Assembly (NCBI RefSeq): GCF_030580915.1
Contig: NZ_JAUQTA010000001.1
Location: 1,488,001 to 1,552,000 of the forward strand
Source of the DNA: Nocardioides jiangxiensis
Lineage (GTDB): Bacteria > Actinomycetota > Actinomycetes > Propionibacteriales > Nocardioidaceae
DNA length: 64,000 nucleotides
Direction: 5' to 3'
The stretch's first letter is position 1; each line of letters begins with the position of its first letter. Below the pieces are notes generated by a model that was given only the letters and a program-made list of their open reading frames with translations, did not search any database and was not told the origin of the DNA. This document shows, in pieces, positions 1 to 8,100 of the stretch. The translations under genes were made by a program, and so were the position numbers.

Positions 1-742
1 GAGGTCCCTTGCCCCGGTTCAGGTAGTTCACCATCTTCGTGAACTTCTCGGACGAGACCACCGTCGGGCCGAACGGCACTGCGTCGGTAGCGAGGTCTTC
101 GTGAAGGGTGACCAGGCCCTGCTTGGCGAGTTCGGCGAGGAAGAGGCCGTGCAGGTTTCCACGGCCCTTCGTGCTGCTCGTCCGCTGGTCCGCTACGAAG
201 TCGCGAGCGACCGCCAGGACCTCCGGGTCGAGGTCCAGTGCCCCGTTGGCGTCCAGCACGCGGTCTGCGGCAGGGACCAGGCCGACGATTCCCGACTCTC
301 GATAGTCCCTGATGCTGCGGTGCATCTTGGACTTGTTCATGCCAAGTTCGGCCATCTTCGCGGCACGACGTTGGCTCATCGTCGTCGTGCTGGCGTCGTA
401 CGGCCCACCCTCAGTCGAGCGCCCGTGGATCACGTCGATCATGTGGGCTTCAAGAGCCCTGGCCTTGTCCCGCTTGACCTTCGGGATCCAGTTCATGAGT
501 TCGTGCTCAGCACCGAAAGGACGTCGCGGTGTTGCTTCGCATGCCTCGAATGTCTTTGCGCGAATCACCTCGCTCAAGGGGATGCGTTCGACCTCGCCGT
601 TGACTTCAACGATTACGTGAAGCGCACCGTTCTCTTCCACGGTCTTCAAGACCCGCGCGGCGGCACCCGCCATGTCGGACACGCAACTGTCGAGGCTCAG
701 GCGGATGTTGACGGTGAGCGGGGCCGGGGTTTCGTCGGTCAT
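1..742 (-). CDS. TnsB-like (Mu/Tn7-type) transposase, N-terminal part, cut by window edge
   Basis: An open frame of 247 codons starts at ATG 742 and runs off the left edge without a stop. Its ATG overlaps the TnsA stop by four bases (ATGA), which indicates translational coupling. The visible part contains stretches typical of the helix-turn-helix DNA-binding region that precedes the DDE integrase core in TnsB/MuA-like transposases: a segment ending in TTTMSQRRAAKMAELGMNKS followed by an SIRDYRESGIVGLVPAADR-type segment. The catalytic core lies outside the window, so the identity rests on these helices and on the tnsA-tnsB order known from Tn7-like elements. In that family TnsB binds the transposon ends and joins the 3' ends to target DNA. 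Confidence 0.62.
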   Translation of the reverse strand, partial: MTDETPAPLTVNIRLSLDSCVSDMAGAAARVLKTVEENGALHVIVEVNGEVERIPLSEVIRAKTFEACEATPRRPFGAEHELMNWIPKVKRDKARALEAHMIDVIHGRSTEGGPYDASTTTMSQRRAAKMAELGMNKSKMHRSIRDYRESGIVGLVPAADRVLDANGALDLDPEVLAVARDFVADQRTSSTKGRGNLHGLFLAELAKQGLVTLHEDLATDAVPFGPTVVSSEKFTKMVNYLNRGKGP

Positions 743-1704
743 GCCGCACCACCCGTCTCTGCCCAATGGAGCGCAGCGTGGAGCGAAATCGGTTCGTTGA
801 GGTCGAGCGAAGCGAAACCGCGAGCGACCGCGAAGCAGGCGGCGTGGAGGCCTACCAGAGACGGGCATCCTGGAGCCGGGAAGTCGATCCCTTCCAGCCC
901 CAGGTGGCGACGGACAATCCCGTAGAAGCCGCCGATGGTTCGGGGGCGGTGCGGGCGGACTACCTGTGTCCAGTTGTAGAGCGTCGGATTTGGATGCCGA
1001 TACTGAGCAAGGCGCTTTAGGTTGATCTGTCGCTGCTTCGACATCGAACCGAGCAACTCGAATTCGATGTGGCCGAAGCCGAGAGTTTCACCGACGAGCG
1101 CGAACAGTCGTTGGTTCCACTCCTCCGCGGCCCGGTCATCTGGCTTGACCGCGTGGACCACCAGGCGGCCATCGCGAATCGTTGCCAAGTCAGGGAAGTG
1201 GACCACGCTTCCGTCGCGATGCCGCCACACCATCGCGAACGGCTGGCTGAAGATCTCGGTCACCTTGGGGTCAAGGACGAGTTCAGTCGCGTGAGCCAGT
1301 TCGAGTTGCGATTCGAGTTCGAGCATCGTTGCGTATTCCCCGCGCATGACGGGGAGCATGGCGATGCGACTCTCGGCCCCCTTGAAGGTGCCAATCCGGC
1401 GTGCCGGACGAAGGCCTCTCAGCGAAGGGACCTTGACCTCACCGATCGGGTGGATGACTGGCTTGTCGTTCACGTTCCAGATGACTCGGCACCGGGACGG
1501 GTCCAAGTCACCCGACGCAATCAGATCTATCGTCTGCTGGCGGGTGAGCGACCTGCCCACGGCCTCCCGCATCGAGGGGGCCATGCGCCGGGTACCGCGG
1601 CGTGCCGTGGACCTCGGCATGAGCGGATGCGTCTCTGGCAGCAGCGGCCATCCCAAATCGTCACCGACGGGGAGCCCTTCCGGGGCGAGTTCGACGATGC
1701 TCAT
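739..1704 (-). CDS. tnsA: TnsA-like endonuclease of a Tn7-like transposon
   Basis: The protein is 321 aa from ATG 1704; the frame is open further upstream, but that extension looks non-coding. The central part has the TnsA restriction-enzyme-like fold signature: ESQLE at residues 131-135, a QP motif near 154, HFPDL around 169-173 and a VK pair ending at Lys187. These match the catalytic Glu, Asp and Lys of Tn7 TnsA, which cuts the 5' ends of the element so that transposition is cut-and-paste. The residue two before the Lys, normally Glu or Gln (ExK/QxK), is Ala185 here. An HTH-like C-terminal part follows. The gene is first in the operon and overlaps the TnsB-like gene by four bases. Confidence 0.75.
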   Translation of the reverse strand: MSIVELAPEGLPVGDDLGWPLLPETHPLMPRSTARRGTRRMAPSMREAVGRSLTRQQTIDLIASGDLDPSRCRVIWNVNDKPVIHPIGEVKVPSLRGLRPARRIGTFKGAESRIAMLPVMRGEYATMLELESQLELAHATELVLDPKVTEIFSQPFAMVWRHRDGSVVHFPDLATIRDGRLVVHAVKPDDRAAEEWNQRLFALVGETLGFGHIEFELLGSMSKQRQINLKRLAQYRHPNPTLYNWTQVVRPHRPRTIGGFYGIVRRHLGLEGIDFPAPGCPSLVGLHAACFAVARGFASLDLNEPISLHAALHWAETGGAA

Positions 1705-1756
1705 CAGCCGAGTCCTCCGGCATGGGATACCCGGCTCACGAAGGGCTGGCATGGAA

Positions 1757-1788
1757 TGTGTCGGCCCAATACGGGACACTTGGACACA
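1757..1788. repeat. Inverted/direct repeat upstream of tnsA, possible TnsB or promoter site
   Basis: TGTGTC at 1757 and GACACA ending at 1788 form an inverted pair with 20 bases between. Inside it GGACAC occurs twice (1774 and 1782), eight bases apart. The site sits about 50 bases upstream of the tnsA start, where Tn7-like elements carry their right end and repeated TnsB sites. No full set of repeats was found, so the role is inference. Confidence 0.3.
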
Positions 1789-1840
1789 GCGGTGCCCTCT
1801 CGTCGTGCTTGCTCTGATTGCTCCGACGAATGCACCGCAA

Positions 1841-1877
1841 GTCAGGTCTCTGCTGGTGCAAACAGCGGGGGCCTGAC
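1841..1877. repeat. Nested inverted repeat upstream of tnsA
   Basis: GTCAGG (1841-1846) pairs with CCTGAC (1872-1877), and an inner GCTG/CAGC pair lies between them. It could be a hairpin or a protein-binding site at a transposon end. There is no T-run, so it is not an obvious terminator. Confidence 0.3.
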
Positions 1878-2027
1878 GCCATTTCTGGCGGATCGCGGGA
1901 CGTCGTCTGGCTTGCAACGGTACGCCGCCGTCGCGGTCGATGGCTAGCCCGGATTTCAGCGATAAGTCAGCGTTTTCGGCCGATATAACTTAACGTGTTG
2001 ATCCGTAAAGTCAGAGGAGGCGTTGAC

Positions 2028-2750
2028 ATGTCCGTTGACCAGCCACGATGGCCGAACCTCAGCCAGCGCACTCGAAGTCGACTCACAGCGTTCACTGACC
2101 CATTGCGCCCCGGAGTCACCACGGCACCATGCCGACTCCCTGGCTGCGACGAGCGCGTCGAGCGACGGGACACCTCCGGACGACCACGCTTCTTCCATGA
2201 CCGGAAGTGCGCAATCGAGTTCCGGACCCGCCGCAGCGCCCTCGACGCGGCCGTTGAAGAACTCGCTGAACTCCTTGAGTCAGGTCACCACACGACACGA
2301 GATGCGAACCGGATTCGAGCCGACCTCGAATGGCTGCTCGACCAGCGCAGCCTCTACGTTGCACCCGGGGCCTGGCGGCATGGCCCGTCGGACGCAGCGC
2401 CTGCTGACGCGAACTCGCCTGCCACCGATGCATACCTGAACTCGGCATACCTCGCACGGCGCAAGCCCAGCCCAATTGACCCCTGCCCCACCTGCAAGGG
2501 CGGCGGCGACCTCAGTCATCTGCGAGCCGAGATCACTCGCCCGAGGAACGGAAGGGACTATCAGGCGGAGGCCCGGCTGGCCCGTCGGGCCAAGATGGAT
2601 GCGCTCGCGCGCCTTGCGGCAGAGATCGAGAACGCAGAGAGGGTGGCGCCGAATCTGGCCTGGGGCGACGCCATGCTCGAAGTTCGGCGGATGGCCGCAG
2701 AAGCCGAGCGGCACCTGATGAAGTCACTGAACCACGAGGCAGGGGGCTAG
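2028..2750 (+). CDS. Hypothetical protein with two Cys clusters (zinc-ribbon-like)
   Basis: The protein is 240 aa; ATG 2028 is chosen because AGAGGAGG lies just upstream. It is not assigned to a named family. A Cys cluster CRLPGCDERV near residues 36-45 is followed about 17 residues later by FHDRKC, a spacing that resembles the small treble-clef/zinc-ribbon heads seen in many actinobacterial accessory proteins. A second pair, CPTC, lies near residue 157. The rest is charged and mostly helical. It is transcribed divergently from tnsA and is the first gene beyond the presumed transposon end. DNA binding is plausible but unproven. Confidence 0.6.
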   Translation: MSVDQPRWPNLSQRTRSRLTAFTDPLRPGVTTAPCRLPGCDERVERRDTSGRPRFFHDRKCAIEFRTRRSALDAAVEELAELLESGHHTTRDANRIRADLEWLLDQRSLYVAPGAWRHGPSDAAPADANSPATDAYLNSAYLARRKPSPIDPCPTCKGGGDLSHLRAEITRPRNGRDYQAEARLARRAKMDALARLAAEIENAERVAPNLAWGDAMLEVRRMAAEAERHLMKSLNHEAGG

Positions 2751-2765
2751 AAACAAGGCCTCGGC

Positions 2766-3029
2766 CTAGCGAGTACGTCCCGCCGATGCCCCGTTCGGGT
2801 CGACCTCGATTGGCACGAGGTGCCTCCGCTCGAACCACTCGATGCGAAACGACCGCCGCACGCCCTCCTCAACGAACGCAACGAGGAACCGGTTCGAGTT
2901 CGCCGTAAGTGGCCACTCGACCACATATCCCAGATACGGCTTCAGTGCCCCCGCACGCTTGATGAAGACAAAGCGCTGCTCATGACCTGCATACGGGCCC
3001 CACGCGTCGTTCTTCGGAGGAGAGGCCAC
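2766..3029 (-). CDS. Small hypothetical protein overlapping the ASCH gene
   Basis: An open frame of about 87 codons overlaps the 3' end of the ASCH gene by about 50 bases. The stretch after the overlap (WGPYAGHEQRFVFIKRAG, then LGYVVEWP and a run ending in HLVPIEVDPN) reads like a genuine small beta-rich domain rather than a frame shadow. GTG 3029 is a guess, since no clear Shine-Dalgarno is visible; the frame stays open further upstream inside the ASCH gene. It would be third in the operon with the PIN-GNAT and ASCH genes. No family is recognised. Confidence 0.45.
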   Translation of the reverse strand: MASPPKNDAWGPYAGHEQRFVFIKRAGALKPYLGYVVEWPLTANSNRFLVAFVEEGVRRSFRIEWFERRHLVPIEVDPNGASAGRTR

Positions 3030-3525
3030 GGAACAAACGATAGAACATACGTTCGATGACGCCCCCGGGGTTGGTTCCTTGCGTCGCTGTGTGCGCCCCA
3101 GATCCCAGCGCAAGCGTCCGGGACAATCGCTCGTCGGTGAGGTACATGTAGGACTGCGGTGGGCGAAGCCCGTCTTCGATGTCGGCGAGGGCAACGGGCG
3201 CGTCGAAACGCGTCACATCACGCACGCGAATCACGAACGCAGCCTCAGCGCCGTCGTAGTAATCGAAGAACGGATCTTCTTCGATGCCGCCAACATCGCT
3301 ATATCGGGACCACGCCGCGGTTGGAGCCACGCGATCGATGCCCTCGATCGCGAAAGCGCCGACGACACGCTGCACCGGCGCCGTCGCGTAGATGACGACG
3401 TGCGTGACATCGGCCGGAAGACCCTGCCGACGAAACTCAACCTTCTTCGTTCCAGACAGGATGGCGTCTGCGTACCTCGGGTGGATGGAGAACAGGGCTA
3501 CGCGTCCGACCTGGTCGACAACCAT
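2980..3525 (-). CDS. ASCH-domain protein
   Basis: The protein is 181 aa from ATG 3525, which has a strong GAGGAGGGG ribosome site. The N-terminus carries the ASCH signature: a LFSIHPRYADAIL strand-helix followed by GTKKVEFRR, matching the family's GxKxxExR motif in the PUA-like fold that binds RNA or acts on nucleosides. The C-terminal third (YMYLTDERLSRTLALG onward) is not recognised. The gene overlaps the end of the upstream PIN-GNAT gene by 28 bases, so the two are translationally coupled. ASCH proteins often occur in toxin-antitoxin or defence settings. The molecular activity here is unknown. Confidence 0.7.
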   Translation of the reverse strand: MVVDQVGRVALFSIHPRYADAILSGTKKVEFRRQGLPADVTHVVIYATAPVQRVVGAFAIEGIDRVAPTAAWSRYSDVGGIEEDPFFDYYDGAEAAFVIRVRDVTRFDAPVALADIEDGLRPPQSYMYLTDERLSRTLALGSGAHTATQGTNPGGVIERMFYRLFRGLSSEERRVGPVCRS

Positions 3526-4979
3526 TCTCGCCCCTCCTCTCTGATGCGCTGAACCTGCTGGGGCCAGCCGTTCACGGCCTTCTCCGCCCGTAGTTCGTCG
3601 ATGGTGATGGGGTTCCCTCGAAGCACCCTGTCCTGGCGGAACTTCACGACGAGCACGTCGCCGCGTCGGGCCAGAGCCTGGATATCCGCGAGAGCGTAGA
3701 CGGTGCGATTGCCAACCTCGGCGAGGATCTCGTCGGGGTCCTGGCTGACCAGGGTGGACTCGCACACCCCAATCACAAACACCGCCTTCTCATCATGACT
3801 CCGATAAAACAACACCGGGTCGCCGGGCTTGAGGAGGCGCGTCGAAGCATTGCAGAGATAGGCCTTGCGCAGCGCGTTGCCGAAGGGTCGCGTGCCGACG
3901 TCCGCGGCTGAGAAGAGTGCCCCATCGTCGGGCTCGGCGTCCGGAAACAGAACCCGGTGCCAACGCGGCTCGATGGGGATGATGAAGGGCGTGGTCGCGT
4001 CCCACGCGATCCACGGCGGGCCATAGGCAATGTGCTGCTCTAGCGGAGTCAGCGTGGTGTCTTTCGGCGCAACGAGGCTCTTGGCGAAGACCATCTCCCC
4101 TGAGTCGGTGGTCACCCCCGCGAGCGGCTCGAAGCCGAACCCGCGCAGGACTGCTGACAGCGCTTCTTGCTTTGGATAGAGCGTGACGAAGATGCCCTCG
4201 TAGCCCTCCGCATGCGCCTGCTCGAACGCTGCCTTGAGTAGCAACTCGCCGTACTTCTGTCCGCTGTATTCGTCAGCCACCTTGAAGGTGCACAACTTCA
4301 ATTGAGGTCCAGGCAAACCATGTTCGCCGGTGGGCTCCCTCTTCAGAATGACGAGACCAGCGTGCTCGCCTGCGCCGTCAATGAGCAGGGCATCGCGTTG
4401 CGACTGCGCGGCCTTCTGGAACCAAGCGACGAAGGGTGGGTAGTCGGCCTTGAGCCCATCGAAGATTGGGTCGTCGATGTTCAACTCGTGCGTCTTGACT
4501 CGTCGGACCGACGGTGGGACCGAGGGAAGGTCGACGTGGAGCGTCCGGAGTAGATTGACAGCGTCGGCCAGCCGGAGGACACGCTGGTCGACGCCCATCC
4601 GCGCCGCCTTGCGATGGATCCCGTCGTCCTCGGTAACGAGGTAGCCAACTGCGTGCCCAACCACCGAAGCAAGCAGTGCGTCGTCGACCGCATCGTTTGA
4701 CCCCGGAACTGCCTCGCCCAACTCAGCAATTTGTGCTGCTGTTATCTGAGGCGGCGACGTGATTTGTGTGTACCGGCCAAAGAGCGCGAGCCGTGCTGCA
4801 CGCTTCTTCGGGTCCGCGATGCGGTCGAAGTCGATCCGAGATGCCGGATGGGTCCTCAAGTCGTGGTGATGGGTCGACACCAGACGGAGGAACTCCATGG
4901 CAACGTCGACGCCTGCTTCGAGCACATGGCCGAGCGGGTCTGCCTTAATGGCGACATTGCTGTCAATCAGGAACAGCAC
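3498..4979 (-). CDS. PIN-GNAT-PUA/EVE-like three-domain protein
   Basis: The protein is 493 aa if GTG 4979 is used; a TTG seven codons earlier is also possible. Residues 1-145 form a PIN ribonuclease-like domain: LFLIDSNVA gives the first Asp/Asn, a DDALLAS segment the middle acid, and YLVTEDDGIHRKA the last Asp. Residues about 170-305 match a GNAT acetyltransferase, with the cofactor loop in YSGQKYGELLLKAAFEQA and the terminal FGFEPLAG. Residues about 335-493 look like a PUA/EVE-type domain (LLKPGDPVLFYRSHDEKAV). The operon continues with an ASCH protein of the same superfold. Nuclease, acetyltransferase and nucleic-acid reader in one chain suggests a toxin or stress effector; this is inference. 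Confidence 0.72.
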   Translation of the reverse strand: MLFLIDSNVAIKADPLGHVLEAGVDVAMEFLRLVSTHHHDLRTHPASRIDFDRIADPKKRAARLALFGRYTQITSPPQITAAQIAELGEAVPGSNDAVDDALLASVVGHAVGYLVTEDDGIHRKAARMGVDQRVLRLADAVNLLRTLHVDLPSVPPSVRRVKTHELNIDDPIFDGLKADYPPFVAWFQKAAQSQRDALLIDGAGEHAGLVILKREPTGEHGLPGPQLKLCTFKVADEYSGQKYGELLLKAAFEQAHAEGYEGIFVTLYPKQEALSAVLRGFGFEPLAGVTTDSGEMVFAKSLVAPKDTTLTPLEQHIAYGPPWIAWDATTPFIIPIEPRWHRVLFPDAEPDDGALFSAADVGTRPFGNALRKAYLCNASTRLLKPGDPVLFYRSHDEKAVFVIGVCESTLVSQDPDEILAEVGNRTVYALADIQALARRGDVLVVKFRQDRVLRGNPITIDELRAEKAVNGWPQQVQRIREEGREWLSTRSDA

Positions 4980-5113
4980 GGGACTAGATTGCCCCTTCAA
5001 ACCAATTGGCGGGATGTGTTTCCGCCGATCGTCCTTGCAACGGGATCACACCAGCCGTTGCGCTGGGCCCAGTGGGTGTTCCCGGCCAGCCAGACAACCA
5101 ACGCGCACCGCCG

Positions 5114-8100
5114 TCAGATCCCCCACGCGGTGTCGGCCAGATTCTTCAGCGGTGCGCCGTACCGCCGTGACGTCAGCGCCCGATCCGCGGCGATCAGCCA
5201 ACCCAACGAGTAGTCAGCGGGGCGCAGCAGCATCTGCTCTGCCACCTCAACAGGAATATCGCCCTCCAACGGCAACACCTCGGTCGGCCCTGTCCCGAAG
5301 GCGGCGATCAGCCGAGCCGAATCGAGGGAGGGATCAACCTTGAAGCGCTCCTGTGCTGCCCGGGCCGCGGGCCACGAGCCACGCCCGAGGACGGCGGCTT
5401 CGAGGATGAGGTCGTCATCAAAGAGATCGGCCGGGTTGTTCGCGTAGTGCCCGAGCAGCAAGCGAACTTCGACGGACGTATCGGAATCGACGTAGACACT
5501 GGCGAGGTTGCGCGGAATTCCAGACGCAGCGATGCGACTGCTGCTTTCGATGAGGGCACGCTTCTCCTTCGGCGGCAAGCCACTCACGATGCCTCCGATC
5601 TCGGGGAGCAGCGCCTGCACGACGGGGGCGTTCGCCGAACAAAGTAGGCCAAGAACCCACGTCGCCCTCGCATGCTCGCAGTCGCATAGCGTGACTTGTT
5701 GCCTCCACCACTCCTGGTCCGACTTGTGCGCGCGAACCGCTGGCAGCCATTGGCCGTAGTCCATCGCCGTTCCAAAGCATGGCGCACCCTTAGTGAGATT
5801 GCCGCCGGTGAAGTAGACCGTTTCCGGCAACGCCGCGGCGATGGCCGCGATCTCGGTCGCGAGCCACGTTGGTCGGCCGTACGTAGCGGCCAGCGCGCGG
5901 GCCGTATTTACCCAGCGCGTCGTTGTATTGCCGTCTCCCTTGTGGATACGCAGCGCGTTCTGGATGCCGCGGTTGCCATGACGGTCGGAAAGTCGCTTCA
6001 GTGCAGCAGTTCGGTCGTTCTGCCGGGTTGCGAAGGCTCGGTGGCCAGCAAGGTTCAGATTGCCCCCCACTCCTGCGAGGCCGGTCATCATCAGAAGCAC
6101 GCGGGGTGCTACGACGCGGAGGAGGTCGCTGGCCTCGGAGATCCCGTGCGGAATGGCATCTGAACACTCCCCATCAAGGACGGCCTTTAGGAGCCGCTGA
6201 GCGTTCTTCGATCCGTCTGTCGGACTCACACCGGCCTCGATGGCAGCCATGGCTGACGCGGGCATGTCCAGATCCAGGGCATCGACGGTAGTCGCTGGAA
6301 GGGACGAGGCGAATCGCCTCGAACCGCCCGCGGTGAGCCATGCCGTCTGTGCTGACTGTCCCGCGGCCTTTCCGAGTTCGGACTGCCACCACACTTCGAG
6401 GTCCTTCTGATCCCCGACGCTGGTCGCGACGGTCATGCGCGACTGAGTCATCCTTGAGCCCGGATCCCTGGTTACGGCGTCTCGCAGCACATCACTCAAG
6501 ACTGGCGCGCCGAAGTCACTTGCCAACGTCGGCAATGTGGATCCACGCACGATCTCTGGGGCTACGAAACGTACCGTCAGGTCGTCGGCGAGCATCTCCG
6601 CGACGCGGGTTTGAGCGAGAGGCCGCTCCTTGAAGATGCCGTCAGCGAGGAGGGTCCAAAGGGTCGTGCGAACCTGCCGGGCTCCGTGAACGTCACCGAG
6701 GCGCTCCTGAATTAGATCTGCAACATGAGCGATCTCGCGCGATTGGAAGTGCCCGGCGAGGAACCGGGCTGCGTTGGACCAGTACGAGCGCGGCAGCAAC
6801 TCGACGAGCGCAGCCTCTGGCTCGTAGCCGTCTCCGTTGTCTGACTGAGCGAACTCGTAAAGGAACCGCGCCGCGAAGAACTCCCGGATCGATTGCACGT
6901 CGAATTCGTAAGTGCCGGTGTGCTTGCTCGTCAGCACCCACACACGATCCCGGAGGGCCTCGAAGAGGCCTTGAACGCCATCCGTCGCCTTCTGGACGCT
7001 GGCCAGGTACATGGTCATCTCGCGGATGATCCGGGCACCAGGTAGCCGGGTCGACGTCGCATCCACCTCCGTCAGCGCGTGCATGAACCAGCCGATGAAG
7101 GCGGTCGCCTCCTCCAGGTCGGAGAGGTTGTCTAGGACGGCGCGGGTCTTGGCTGCCTCGCGAGCCAAGAAGAGGTCCATGTAGGCGCGGTAGAGACTCG
7201 TGCGCGCCGTCGGCAATGAGTCGCCCTTCGTGCGGATCAAGTGCAGAAGGATCGTTAACTGCATCGGATTGGAGGCAAGTTGCGCCACGTGTGGCGCGGC
7301 CGTCCGCTCTCCGAAGATCCGCTCTAGGTTTCTACGCTCGCCGGAGTCGATCTGCTGAGCGACGACCCATTGGCGCAGGTAGCGCTTGCGAATCGCCTCC
7401 GTGAGGGGCTGGAGTTCGAGTCGCTGGAACAGGTCAGGCGCTGGCTCCGCGAGCCCCGAAGCATTGGGCCGGGTCGTCACGAGCACCCGCATGTTTCCCG
7501 GGCGGACTTGGACCCAACGTCCGATAAACGCGTCGATCTCCCCCACTAGCGCCTGCCGCAGTTCCGGCGAGGCGACTTCGTCGAGCCCATCGAAAACAAC
7601 CTGGCTCGGGAACCGATCAAGGAGGCTACGGACGTCGGCCACGTTGAGGTCGTGGCCGGGTGCCGCGGCCTCAATGTGAGCCAGGAGGAAATCCTCGACG
7701 GTGATGCGCTTGGGCGGCTTCGGCTTCTTCTTCGCGTCCGGCTCCGTGACCGCGAACGGGTCGCCGCCGGTCGCCCACTCGGCGTAGTCGGCCAGATCGA
7801 TCCGAAATGGGACACGAAGGTCGTCTGTCTCGGTCTCCGGCAGCGCCTCGCCCTTTGCCTTCAACGCATCTCGACCGATGAACGTCGCGCGGTACACCTG
7901 GCAGATGTACTGCGCCAGCGTGGACTTTCCCTGACCTGGCACGCCCTCGATAAGGGTGAGCGGCGGGGTCGCTGTGTCGAGGAGGTTCTCCGCGACGTGA
8001 TCGACCTCAGCACTCGAATAGAACACTCCGCGAGGAAGGCGTGAGCGCAGGGCTGTGACGTCGACGAACAGGTCGCTGAGGAGGTCGCTCACGAGATCGA

